From Pseudogymnoascus destructans (Eukaryota; Ascomycota; Leotiomycetes; Thelebolales; Thelebolaceae), in the NCBI RefSeq assembly GCF_001641265.1, contig NW_020167528.1, forward strand, positions 248,001-312,000: DNA of 64,000 bases, written 5' to 3'. Position 1 is the first letter of the stretch. Each line of letters starts with the position of its first letter. The position numbers were made by a program, and so were the translations under genes. Below are positions 10,918 to 21,137 of the stretch, one piece after another. The notes under the pieces are model-generated. The model made no database searches and had not been told where the DNA came from. It worked only from the letters and a program-made list of their open reading frames with translations.

Positions 10918-10930
10918 GTTATGAGCCCGG
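10918..10930 (+). other. Primer-binding site, initiator tRNA-Met anticodon arm
   Basis: GTTATGAGCCCGG directly abuts the LTR end. Its complement (CCGGGCTCATAAC) fits the anticodon arm of initiator tRNA-Met as I recall it (GGGCUCAUAACC). This is priming by an internal cut tRNA, known from Drosophila copia. The same sequence follows the copia-2 LTR at 16471. Confidence 0.55.
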
Positions 10931-11560
10931 AGCAACTCCAAGACGCATTTTGAAGCCTATAGAAACCGTACGGACCTAATACCCCTCCTAGGAGTCGAAA
11001 AAACCATCATTATCCCACCCTCCCAGCCTTGCCCGTTCGATCTTTCCCTCTCGCCCACTAAGCTAACTTGCCACCCGTGGCTTGGTACCTACCATCCAGC
11101 ACACTTCACCAAAACTGAGAACTCGATATGGGCGCAAATGTGACGGTAGGATGCGCGTTGGGCGCTGGCGGCTGTCAAGCTCATGGGACTGAGCGCTTTG
11201 GCGAATGGAAACGGCTAGCATGGAACATTGTTTGTAAGGATTTGGCTCCTGCAGAAGCACGATGTGGCTTGATAGTCGGGATGGCGATCCTACAAGAACG
11301 GAATTCATCCAAAGTCCCAATCAGAGGTAGGCCAGGGATCTGCTTTAGATTTTTAGAATGCGGGTGCTAAGACAAACCATAACCCTGGTTTCGAAGCATA
11401 ACCTGGATGGCAGGAACCCTCTGGCCGACAGGCCGGGCTCAAGAATGGTATAAAAACTCTCGAATCTCTCACATTATGTTGCGCTGGATATTAGAACATC
11501 TCTCAATAAATATTCATATTGAGCCGCCAAACTGTTACGAAAATTTGATAGTTTTCAACC
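10931..11560. other. Stretch without a supported gene
   Basis: Short overlapping ORFs occur on both strands (for example 11128-11370), but none has recognisable motifs or a plausible gene structure. One CGTACG lies at 10967. It may hold the remains of the internal part of the small LTR element. Confidence 0.3.
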
Positions 11561-12045
11561 ATGTTCACTTTAAAGAACGCCTTCGTGGCGATCCTCGCTT
11601 TGGCTGGAATTGTTGCCACAGTCCCCGTCAATGACCCCGAGAGCGTCACCATCAATGCCACTGATGTGAGTGTGATCTCCGAGCGAAGCGGCTGCAGCTA
11701 GGGCGCCTGCCCCGACAACAACGCCAGCTTCGACTTTATGATTCAGTTCTGGCAGGACGAGAGCGTGGAACACAACCTCATGGTTCATCTACAGATCCGC
11801 GTCAATCGACTGCGGTCAATGCGTCTCTACCACGTCTAGCTATGATGGGTGTTGCCGACTTCACGTCATGCGGACGGCAGCAGAGCATCTGTGTCGACAA
11901 AGCAAATAAGAGGTCTCGCCGCATTTGGAAGGATCTTAACCATAAGACTTGCTACGCTGACACTGGAACCATCTGGGGTGCCATGTCTGAAGGCGTGCAT
12001 CGAGATGGAAGATGGTTGTGGCGGCGAAGGCATTGGAGTAAGCGT
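11561..12045 (+). pseudogene. Small secreted cysteine-rich protein relic
   Basis: ATG at 11561 opens a clear signal peptide (MFTLKNAFVAILALAGIVAT) and then VPVNDPESVTINATDV. A TAG interrupts after SERSGCS; a CAG codon would fit (CpA to TpA). Past the stop the frames must shift several times to read IDCGQCVSTTSSYDGC, then FTSCGRQQSICVDKANKR, KDLNHKTCY and VPCLKACIEMEDGCGG. Signal peptide plus evenly spaced Cys is the layout of small secreted or effector-like proteins. At least one stop and three frameshifts make it inactive. Confidence 0.6.
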
Positions 12046-12309
12046 GAACGTACCATACATAGTTTCTGTACAGATTCGGTATGCTGTGCTTTTAATAATT
12101 ACCTTCTACCACCATATTTTCGCTGGGATTATGATGGTTTGGGTGCCTGGTGATTATCATCCCCTTGAAGGTGCCCCGCCCCTGTTATCTTCCCGTATTC
12201 GCTTCAGGAGATTTCCTGGGCCCTTGGACGCTTTCTGGGCTCTGTTCCTTACATCGCGACTTGGTGCTCCAACAAATCAATTAGGCTAACTCGACAGAGG
12301 AAAGTTGGT

Positions 12310-12863
12310 ATGGGCTCTCTCGTAACTTCTGCCGCTTTCCAATGGGTCTATACAATTGTCAAGCCGATGTTAAAGGGGTGTGCGCGGTGCTGGAAAAACC
12401 GAAAGGATTTTGGCCCATGGTGCAAGCACGAACTACTTAAGCTACCGGGAAGGGCTGTGCGATTTGGGAAGGGGGTCGGCAGAGGTTTGGCAAAAATCCC
12501 ACGGGGTTGTTGGAACTTTGGAACCAAGACCCTGCCACATTGGGTCAAAAATATTTCGATTTGGTTGTGGAAACTGGCCTCCGAAAGATTACCGAAAGCC
12601 CTTGGCATCTTAGCACGATGGATCTCGAGCATCATTACCTCTTCCACAAAGGCGGTTTTGAATGTCGTCTTGAAGATAGTCTGGCTCCTGTCAACAATGG
12701 TGGAGGCCGTCATATCATTCCTTCGGAGAGTTACGCTGACTGATGTTTGGAATGGTTTCGTTTCATCCCAAAACAGCTGTGGAAAATCGTTAAAAGCTTT
12801 GGAGAAAGTTTCATGAAGGCATCTCATGAATTAAGAGTTTGGTTAAATCCGAAGGCAAGGTGA
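12310..12863 (+). pseudogene. Fungal protein with amphipathic helices, frameshifted
   Basis: ORF 12310-12816 encodes 168 residues, Lys/Trp-rich with repeated amphipathic helices (for example FGTKTLPHWVKNISIWLWKL and LNVVLKIVWLLSTMVEAVIS). After DVWNGF the sense continues in another frame, reading RFIPKQLWKIVKSFGESF and SHELRVWLNPKAR before TGA at 12861. The continuation resembles the style of the first part, so I read one gene with a deletion or frameshift near 12765. A CTAACTCGACAG sequence just upstream could be an intron acceptor. Function unknown. Confidence 0.4.
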
Positions 12864-13080
12864 TAAGGGAAATCGCATCAAATTCTTGAGGGATCTGTTG
12901 TACACCTCCGGGGATGTTTGCGAGCCTATGATACCCATGATACATATATAATATAACTCACAAACACTCCGCCTTAACCATGATGTTCTTGATGATCCAC
13001 GAAGAGTTGATGCGTGGACGGCCATCCTTGTCGTCAAGCGATGCAGCGGAGTAACATTTCCACCGCGATTCGAAGTGTGA

Positions 13081-14108
13081 TTCTACAATGTGTCATGGCA
13101 CAAGATCGGGACGAAGGCGACGTTGGGCACAGCTATTGTGGCTAAGACAGGGATTGACATGGATGCACTCAATGGTGGTGACCTGGCGGCGTTCAGCATT
13201 GCGCGGCGCATGTCCTGGGCCGCGGGGCGCGAGACGACAGTCCCAGAGGACACTGCTTACTCTCTGTTCGGGCTATTCGGCGTCAAGATACCAATGCTAT
13301 ACGGTGAGGGCGAGCGGGCCTTCATCCGCCTGCAAGAGGAGATTATGAAGCACTCCGCCGATCACTCGCTGTTTGCATGGAGTTCCAACGAACCCCGCGC
13401 ACGGGGTCTGCTCGCTCAATCCCCAGATGACTTCGTGAGGTGCGGAGACATCTCGCGGTGCTGGACTGCGAGCGTGCTGGAGTGCCGAACAGTCGCGTCG
13501 GGATTTTTCTGCGGCTTCTTCCACAGGCCGACCAGCACGCATGTGTTGCACTTGAGGGCAAGGATAGGTTTGTTTTTAGGGAGGATCTGGCGGAGAAATT
13601 GATGTATAGGAATGTATTTGTGCAGCAGCATCTGTGGGGAATGACCCTGGGACCGCAGCCCTTCTATGGGTTCTACCTGCGGAATTTCTCGTCACCGATC
13701 CATACGGTGACAAAGACAGAGAGCGAACAGGTATCGTTGTCGACAGTTGACCTGGCGACGACGCAGGTTGCCTGGGACGATGAGAAGCGCTTGCTAGAGC
13801 TTCCGGTCGGGAAGAGCGGTACGGTGGGGATGATAACATGGGCCCGCGGTGGGAAGAGCTGGGAGTTGTTGAAGTTCGGTTTCGACAATGAGTTTAACCC
13901 CGCACTACAATTAGGGGGGGATTATCGTAGTCCTAACAGACCATTGACCATGGATCCAAAGTCGGCCGACGACTGGTTGGATCCGTCCTGGATGGACGGG
14001 CCAGCGCATAGTAAGTACCTACATAAGGCGGATAGGTTGGGTGGCCTACATGAGGAAATCTTTATTACCGAAAAGCGCATCCCATTGAAGAGGGGGAGAT
14101 GGGGATGA
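13081..14108 (+). pseudogene. HET-domain (heterokaryon incompatibility) protein, broken
   Basis: The 5' part reads FYNVSWHKIGTKATL, then FSIARRMSWAAGRETT, EDTAYSLFGLFGVKIPMLYG and EGERAFIRLQEEIMKHS, the conserved second half of a HET domain. A stop (TGA, 13078-13080) lies directly before it and the N-terminal HET half is not readable. Near 13450-13490 the sense moves to another frame, which runs to 14108 with typical C-terminal HET-protein features (VGIFLRLLPQ). HET proteins trigger cell death on fusion of unlike strains. This copy lacks its N-terminus and is frameshifted. Confidence 0.75.
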
Positions 14109-15128
14109 GCGGGTAGGTGATTGATATATTGGATCATACGACAAGATATCCCAGGTATCAAGATCTCTGCGAGGGATGTGTTAATCTAAGCAAACATGTA
14201 CGTAAATTGAAGGTCGAGAGGGAAGGAGCGAGAGGGAAGAGGGCAAAATGGAAAGAGCGGGGATGGGAAGGAGCGAGAGAACGGGAAAAGGGCGGGCGGG
14301 AGGCGACGAGATGGAAGGAGCAAACGGGAAAGAGCGAGGAGGGAAAAGCGAGGGGGGAAAGAGCGAGGGATTAGCTTAGTACTCCACCATTGGAATAGGT
14401 GAGACAGGAACGGCGGGCGGAACTGGACAGAGAATTGGGGATTTTAATGGCCGAGCCTTGCGCACTTTGCGATGGCCACTTGCCCTTTGAGTGTTGGGCA
14501 TAAAGCTGACTAAAATGCGACAATGGGCGGGCATTCTGGCCTGCAATCTTTGCGTGCGCCCTTTGTCGTCGCAGCCCAGTTCTCTGCTTGGCTACTGGTC
14601 ACCTAGCTCACCCATGGGCATCCAAAGTCACAATTTTCCTCTTCCACCGCTTCAAAGTTGACGACAGTATATCACATCACGGCGTGAGTGGAATGGAGCT
14701 GATGCCTGTGGCTGAAGACGTGCCGTCCCACAGTCCGAAAAATGGGACTGTGCACAACAGGCAAGGGTCAGAAACAGCCCATGAACCCCATTTAAGCTTT
14801 GAATATTTATGGAGACTGTAGAGCAAGTCAAGGCCTTTAACTGCTCAGGGCTATAATTATTTTATCTATTTATTTGTTTTTGTCAGCCAGCAACTTTGAA
14901 ATCGAATACTTGCCATCAACTTCTCACTATGCATGGTCCGTTGCGGGAATTTAGGGAGAAACCAAGCCACGCCACATCTCACACCAGCCACCGCCATGAG
15001 AACTCAGCCCTGAGAGTTGAACCTCGCCCATTTCACATGCAAATCCAGCTTCACGATGATAAGAAAAGGACAATTCGTCATGGACGACCATTTTCTTAAC
15101 CCTATTGTAACAAAATACCCGATACAAA
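14109..15128. other. Intergenic stretch
   Basis: No supported gene. The first part holds the purine-rich tract described separately. The remainder has only short ORFs without motifs. Confidence 0.4.
14210..14375. repeat. Purine-rich low-complexity tract
   Basis: About 165 bp are almost only A and G on the plus strand, built from imperfect GGAAGGAGCGAGAG-like units. The open frame across it is a by-product of composition. Confidence 0.8.
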
Positions 15129-15527
15129 ATGAGTTCCGACACAGATAACAGGGTGGTGGAAGAATCACAGGAACCTTCGCCACCCGAGTATGAGCCAGGG
15201 ACAGAACGGACACCACCTGAATATGACCTTGGAACAGAACAACTCCCTGGATACTTTGGAGAACTTTCTGGGCTTGAGAGCATTCTGCAGGCTCGAAGGA
15301 ACAGTAGTGCAACTTTAAGCCGCGATGATATAACTTGGGATCTGGAGACTTGGCGCCAATATGCCCAGATTTATCCCCCCTCGACTAAATCCTGGGAGGA
15401 GAGGGATGCAAAAGAAAATGCTTTTGCAGTATCAAGTTTTTTCATGGGAATTAATCTGGGAAAGGACGATGTGATCGCGTTCTTGATCGAAAATGGTATT
15501 GTTATGCCCAGTTTTATCTTGTCATAA
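15129..15527 (+). CDS. 132-aa protein with two PPEY motifs, possible truncated ankyrin protein
   Basis: The N-terminus has two near-identical segments (PPEYEPGTE and PPEYDLGTE) and LPGY, that is two PPxY motifs of the kind bound by WW domains of Rsp5/Nedd4 ligases. The C-terminal part, FFMGINLGKDDVIAFLIENG, looks like the start of an ankyrin repeat (helix, then LIENG). The frame stops at once afterwards (VMPSFILS), so the gene appears cut short by the kinase relic at 15572. Start choice: first Met of the open frame. No intron is evident. Function is not assigned. Confidence 0.4.
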   Translation: MSSDTDNRVVEESQEPSPPEYEPGTERTPPEYDLGTEQLPGYFGELSGLESILQARRNSSATLSRDDITWDLETWRQYAQIYPPSTKSWEERDAKENAFAVSSFFMGINLGKDDVIAFLIENGIVMPSFILS

Positions 15528-15571
15528 TTTCCCCGTGAACGTGGCCGAGCAAAGAATGCCCGGTCGAAATA

Positions 15572-16115
15572 TTACAGCAGTCGTGGGTCTTCTAGTAGCT
15601 GCTTTGCAGTCTTCCGTTCCTCTGGCATCCACTTGAGCATCGACCCCATAAACTGAATGAACAGCTGCTTTTCGTGCCCAGAGAGAGTCTCTTCTCCAAG
15701 TCATCCAGGGAGACCAATGGTATCGCTGCGTCTTTGTGGGCAATCCAGATGCCTACATATGCTTCCGGTTAGGTCAACAAACTCCCAGCGCGGAGGCAGG
15801 GCGCTCACCATTCGTGTCAAAACAGTGCCCCGTCGTCTCACTGCGTCTAACAAATTCGCTCGGTGGTTCCCCAATTAAAGCGACTATAAGCGCAAAATGT
15901 TTGAACGGATCATGGCCGCCTCTCGCGTCGAATACGTCTCCAAACAGATGCTCGCCTTCAAATAGGTCACAAATCTACTAAGATGTCAGCGAGGCAATGG
16001 GATACTGGAGAATGGTATACTCACTAGTCCAGCTAGATTCCAAATGTCTGCAGCACTCCCCCATGGCATATAAAACATAACCTCTGGCGCACGGGTTGGA
16101 CTCCTGCGTCACTCC
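15572..16115 (-). pseudogene. SRPK-like protein kinase, C-terminal relic
   Basis: The minus strand reads APEVMFYMPWGSAADIWNLA (kinase subdomains VIII-IX). A typical intron follows (GTGAGT ... TAG), then CDLFEGEHLF, ARGGHDPFKHFALIVALIG, PSEFVRRSE, and at the end QFMGSMLKWMPEERKTAKQL, LEDPRLL, stop at 15572. This is the C-lobe of SRPK-type Ser/Thr kinases common in fungi. A two-base CT expansion (CTCTCTCT) in the LSGHEKQLF segment and an inserted block near 15745 break the frame. The N-lobe is absent; copia-2 begins 95 bp beyond. Confidence 0.7.
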
Positions 16116-16210
16116 TATTCGTGATTCGCCAATGTTATGCTAAAGTGGGTACTAATCAAAGCAAATGTTGTTTTGTGCAACAGCTATGTTCACGAAATTA
16201 TTTGCAGACA

Positions 16211-16470
16211 TGTGGAATTCTCACTCCATGCCCGAAGCATCAGGCGGCGGAGTTCTCACTCCGCACCATGAGAAATAGACTCGGGGGCAAACTCCGGTCA
16301 AGCCTACGGACTTGCTTACCCGCGACTCAGAGGAGAGTTCTACAGTATAGAGTAGCTAGAGTAGCTAGATTAAATGAATATGCATTTTACTACTGATCAA
16401 TTGGGCCCTACTCGTGATACCGGAATTATCATTTACTATTCTACCGAACCTACCAAGCGCAGATTCAACA
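16211..16470 (+). repeat. copia-2 5' LTR
   Basis: The 260-bp segment begins TGTGGAATTCTCACTCC and ends AGATTCAACA, directly followed by the primer site. The same first 17 bases recur at 59591 at the head of a related LTR piece. Confidence 0.65.
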
Positions 16471-16484
16471 GGTTATGAGCCCGG
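16471..16484 (+). other. copia-2 primer-binding site
   Basis: GGTTATGAGCCCGG abuts the LTR. Twelve bases (GGTTATGAGCCC) are complementary to the initiator tRNA-Met anticodon arm, the copia-type half-tRNA primer. Confidence 0.6.
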
Positions 16485-16599
16485 ACGCAGAGCGTTCTTA
16501 TAACCAAGAATAGGATATCAAACATCGAGTGTCTAGAACGTCCAATCAGTCTCTCGAAAAGGCCTATACCCGTCGCCACCAGCAGCATCACTGGCCAGA

Positions 16600-17751
16600 A
16601 TGACGACGGAAAGACTCATCGCCACGTTGAAGAGTCAAGAGAAGCTGAAGGGCAGTGCCAATTACCTCTCATGGAAGAGACGAATTGAACAGACACTAGC
16701 CCAGGCAAGTGTACTGGAATACGCTCTTGGCCTCGGCAAAGGGGTGAAGCCGGAGCCGGCTGACGAATATGAGAAGTTGGGTATCGGAAAGAAGGAATCA
16801 GCCTATATCATCTGGTTTACCGGTAACGCCCACGCTTACTCGATAATCGAAGCCACATGCGGATCCGAAACAGTCGAAACGATTCGACTGACTGTCAGCG
16901 CCGCCGAAGCTTGGAAGCTCCTCCATAACCGGTATGAAGGAAAGGGCAACTTCGTGCTCACCAAAGGTTTCGACGACTGGCACTCACTATCACTTGATCC
17001 AGAAGATATAGCCGCCTTTAACATACGCTTTAAGAATATCAATTCAAAGTTATCAGGCGCTGGATTGGGTGTTCCACCAGTCATGTCGATGCTGCATTAC
17101 CTAAATGCAGTTCAAGCTACATTTCCCACTTGGGCGGACAAATATAGGGGCAAAATGCGGAAATACCAGTTGGGAAGCATGCCTAAAATTGGAAATCTGG
17201 ATGATCTAATGGACAGGCTCTTAGAAGAGAGCCGGTCCCGTAATGTCGCTGATGAACGAGCCGTCGCCTTATACGGAAACCAGCCACCAAAAAGAGGTGG
17301 GTATACTGGAAGGGCGAGTGGCCGTGGCGGCAGTAGAGGAGGGGCCCGTCAAGCCTCTGCCTCAAGACCAAGAGAGTCTTGCAACCACTGTGGCCGAGAC
17401 TGGCATTCAGAAGCCAAGTGCTGGAAGAAGCACCCTGAGCAGCGGCCCTCTCATATAGGGGCTAATGATACTGCTAGAAAACAGGAGACGATCGCCTTGA
17501 TAGCAGCTTTCGTTACAAATGGCCCAGCCAAACGTCAGGAATGGATCCTTGACTCAGGGGCGAGCCACCACATGTGCCATGACCGGAAGCTGTTTGCGAA
17601 CTACGTTCAAAATGAGAGTTCCGAACGGCCAATTGAGACTGCCGGTGGAATGACTCGGGCAGAAGGGGTTGGCACAGTCCGCCTCACTTTTATTACCTCT
17701 ACCGGCATAGAAAGAGAAGTAAGACTTGATACAAGTTTATCACTTACCTGA
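16600..17751 (+). pseudogene. copia-2 gag and protease
   Basis: 383 residues from ATG at 16600. It shows a copia gag core (EAWKLLHNRYEGKG, LHYLNAVQATFPTWADKYRG), an Arg/Gly-rich linker, a CCHC knuckle (CNHCGRDWHSEAKC, about residue 262) and a protease active site (WILDSGASHHMC). The frame ends near VRLDTSLSLT, where a one-base shift would restore YHLPELTVNLLSANRIGQKG. The gag itself is open. Confidence 0.85.
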
Positions 17752-19406
17752 GCTCACGGTCAACCTGCTCTCAGCGAACAGGATTGGGCAAAAGGGGTTC
17801 TACATTGACGGTTTTACCCAGACCCTCCGAAGCAAGAAGAATAGACAAGAACTGTGTGCCTCGCAACTAGTTCTCATATGAGAATCCTGACGGCCGAAGC
17901 GCAAATGCAGGCCTTCGCCGCCAGCACTAGAAAACAGGAGCCGCAGCCAATTGAGCTGTGGCACAGAAGACTCGGTCATCTTGGACCTGAGAACGTCCTT
18001 CGCACAGCAGCAACAACGACCGGTGTTGCTATACCAGTCAGCTTGGCGAAGAAGAAGCCGCTAATATTAGAAGGGGGCTTCCAGTTCAAGCCATCGAGCA
18101 CAATACTATGCAAGCCATGCACCACAGCAAAGTCGCTGCGGACGCAGTCGAAGAAGCCTCAAATAAGGGCTCTTCGTGCTTTCGACCGGATCCATATCGA
18201 CATGATAGGACCAATTAAACCAAAGGGCATTGATGGCTCCGAGTGGGCCATTATGATGACTGACGATAAAACCCGGGCCCGATGGGTCTACCCTTTACAA
18301 AGAAAGGGTGATGCTCACCGAGCCATTGTCAATTTCTGCGAGTTAATCAAGACTCAATATGGAAGCTATCCTAAGGCTTTGCGGATTGACAACGGAACGG
18401 AATATGGGGGTGGCACTCTTCGAGCCTACTGTTCAGGAAAGGGGATACTAATCGAATATACAGTCATCTACACTCCTGAACAAGATGGAGTCTCTGAACG
18501 GTCAAATAGGACCATCATTGAGAAGACTAGGACAATGATCATCGAGACCATTGAATGGAAAGCCCAGCTAATAGTAGCTGAGCTAAGCAATGACCAGCTC
18601 AGGGCTCTTTGGCCTGAGATTATCAAAACGGCCGTGTATATCACAAACCGGACTGCAACTCTCAGTTCAGGGCTTACTCCTATAAGCTCCTTAGCACTGA
18701 TCAAGGATAGGCATCGAAGCCTGACCTCTCGCATATGAGAATAATAGGCTGCAATGCCCATTATCACATCCACAAAGAGAAACGGGCACGAAGTGCTAAG
18801 TTTAGCACTAGAGCTAGGACTGGAATCCTCGTCGGATATGACGGAAGCACCATATACCGGATATATGACCCTACAAATGGGGTTATCCGATCGTCAGCAG
18901 TAGTATTTGACGAGATCACCACACTGACAGAAGCAGCTGTCGTTGAGATCAGCGATCTAGACAGTGAAACGGACCGTCTAGATGTGTTTGAGACGCTAAA
19001 ACAGGAAGGAAGCATCCCTAACAGCTGTAATGGACGTCAAAGCGACCCGCAAGCCTGTGAAACAGTCACTCCTGTTATACAGAACACTGAGCTAGAGCTG
19101 CTTGAAGAAGATACCATGGTCGTAGATAGACGGCCACATATTATGCGGTCTAGAAACATTGCTCAACAAGAAGAAAGTGATGACCAAGAAGCCATCGATC
19201 ACCAGCTGCTACTGCAAGAACATGCAGACAGTAATACCCAACGAGGGGCGGAAGTGGCAACTCGCCGCTCAGCGCGGCTCCTCCAGTCAGAAAAGGATTG
19301 CCAGCCACGACTCCAAGGCAAAGGAAGCCTTGAAGCCAATTACCGGGCGCTCGACCAAAGCGGGCATTCCTCTCTGCAAACATCACTGCATTTACAGTGC
19401 ATATAG
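17752..19406 (+). pseudogene. copia-2 integrase region
   Basis: 17854-18738 holds the GAG-pre-integrase (LWHRRLGHLGPENVLR), a zinc-binding CKPCTTAK, and the core with D, D, E in HIDMIGPIKP, LRIDNGTEYG and EQDGVSERSNRT. A frameshift near 18735 leads to 18735-19406, the integrase C-terminal part (RTGILVGYDGSTIYRIYDP) and an acidic linker. The first frame has a stop near 17875. RT never begins. Confidence 0.8.
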
Positions 19407-19439
19407 CATGGGATTCAACCAACCAGAGTTCTCAATACT

Positions 19440-19649
19440 ATAGAAGTTATCACCAAGTACTGGCTTTCTGGAGAACCATGTGTCATTTGTACTTATTGTT
19501 CGAAGGCCCTTACGCATCCTGCAATCAAGTCTGCTGGCCCAAAGTCTATGGCAACACATATTGCATCAGACATTTGCAAAAAGAAGTCACGGATGGGTAA
19601 GGAAGTCTCTATCAAATGCGAATATATCAAATGTGACCTCAACAAGTAA
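19440..19649 (+). pseudogene. BED-type zinc finger fragment (hAT transposase N-terminus)
   Basis: The frame reads VITKYWLSGEPCVICTYCSK, then SAGPKSMATHIASDIC and KKKS before TAA at 19647. C-x2-C followed by H-x5-C with a leading aromatic Trp is the BED finger layout found at the N-terminus of hAT transposases. After a gap with the solo LTR, 20611-20750 reads a further hAT-like piece (STHSSFRSVKDPRQDPINTL). The element is a heavily deleted relic. Confidence 0.45.
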
Positions 19650-19733
19650 GGATTACCAGATTATTACCAGAATCATGTAGGTTAATACCTATAATAGGAT
19701 CATATTCTCACACAAGAGGCATTTTATGAACAA

Positions 19734-20610
19734 TGTAATGGTGGGTGCACCAGATGTGAGAATCTAGCCACCCAGGGGAAGGGATGATTTTACTAAGACA
19801 ACACACTGTCTTAGGAAACAGAGCCAAAGGGTTATTCCACAACGCAATGGAGTGGTTTAGACAAGTTGTAACAAATGTTGAGTCTGAGAACTCAGGGATA
19901 AGTCAGAGGTTAGCACCTCAGAGACTTTTCAGAAACAAGGAATAACAAGATCAATGCTTGGAAGCTTGGAAAAGACGTAGAAGTACGTGATAGTCGATTT
20001 ACTGTATTGTCTGCTTGCCCTTTCTTAAGGAAAGGGCAATCCTATTTATGCTAAAGGAGTGTAGTTCTCTTATTTTCCAAGACTTTCATGAGTAACCAGG
20101 CTTGGTAACTGTAGTCAATGTAAGAGAATCCCATAGAACCATCTCTTAGGTTCCTAGCCTATAGGAAGTGAAAGGAGGTCCAAGGTCAGAGTACCCCTAT
20201 AGACAAATTATGTCATAACTTAACCAATCTTGTGGGTAACTAAGGAGTGATGACGTGTAATGAATCATAGAGGGTTGTAGAAGCTTTTGGAGCTATCATT
20301 CATGTTCCTAGGCCTCTAGTTGATAGAGATATGTCATGTGTAGTATTAGCCCAGTAACTAAGGAGTGATGATGTGTAATGAATCATAGAGGGTTGTAGAG
20401 ATATGCTATGTGGTAATATCGGCCCAGTAACTAAGGGGCGATGACGTGTAATGAATCATAGAGGGTTGTAGCAATCGTTGAGTAGTATTGCTCTTGTTGT
20501 TGGTGTGATAAGCCAAAATATGTATAGTGACTTGTAGGTTTGAGGAGGAGATTTCTAAGTTTGCTCTTGAGTTTGATAGCAAACTGAGTGCAACGAATGT
20601 CAGTATGACA
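19734..20610 (+). mobile_element. Solo LTR, family B, copy 1 (877 bp)
   Basis: The segment begins TGTAATGGTGGG and ends CAGTATGACA. It is flanked by a perfect 5-bp duplication AACAA (19729-19733 and 20611-20615) and is nearly identical to 53990-54918. TG...CA ends, a 5-bp duplication and no internal genes define a solo LTR left by recombination. Inside are repeated units of the type GTAACTAAGGAGTGATGACG, followed by TGTAATGAATCATAGAGGG, three or more times. Confidence 0.9.
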
Positions 20611-20947
20611 AACAAGTTCTATACACAGTTATCTCGACTCATAGCTCGTTCCGCTCAGTCAAGGATCCTCGTCAAGACCCTATAAATACTTTAGGTATTA
20701 GTAGGTCTGGCCGGCCTCATCAAGCAAGGTGGAGGGATGTTCTTAAGCATATATAATAGATAATAGCATTCTGATAATCTTCTGATAATCATGGTACTTA
20801 GATAGAGGAATATACATGATTCGTTCTCACAGCTTACTAGAGATGGCGAGAGTGATGCTAATAGATGTAATACTTTAACTTAACCATAAAACAGTATTAA
20901 TCGTATGAGGGACTGTTCACATGATGCATAAATCTTACACGTGATAG

Positions 20948-21080
20948 CCGAGTACTCACCGGGTTTTTACAGAGTAACTGAGTATTGACCTCACTCACCG
21001 AGTCGAGTAAAAGGTTCAGCTACTCACCCAGCTGAGTAACCCACTGAGCGAGTGAGCCGAGTATTGAGCGAGTAGTGCGC
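20948..21080. repeat. Cluster of GAGT/ACTC motifs
   Basis: About fifteen GAGT or ACTC tetramers lie in 130 bp (for example CCGAGTACTCACC, GAGTAACTGAGT, GAGCGAGTGAGCCGAGT). It lies between the BED/hAT relic and the hydrolase gene. Subterminal arrays of short motifs are usual in hAT ends, so it may be the 3' end of that relic. It also falls in the hydrolase promoter. Confidence 0.45.
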
Positions 21081-21137
21081 AGCCTACCCATGATATTGTA
21101 TCGTTAAAAGACTTCAAACTGACCATCCTGGAGCGCT

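Larger units (their letters stand above)
16211..19406 (+). mobile_element. Ty1/copia retrotransposon, 3'-truncated (copia-2)
   Basis: The element has a 5' LTR (16211-16470), a primer site, gag-protease and integrase frames, then loses homology at about 19400 where RT should start. RT, RNase H and the 3' LTR are absent. Integrase and gag are in different frames with stops between. It is unrelated at the protein level to copia-1. Confidence 0.85.

Noticed and set aside
11128..11370. Overlapping short ORFs on both strands
   Set aside because: No recognisable protein features and neither strand is favoured.
19734..20610. Reading the 877-bp repeat as a MITE
   Set aside because: TG...CA ends with 5-bp duplications at both copies and no terminal inverted repeats indicate a solo LTR.
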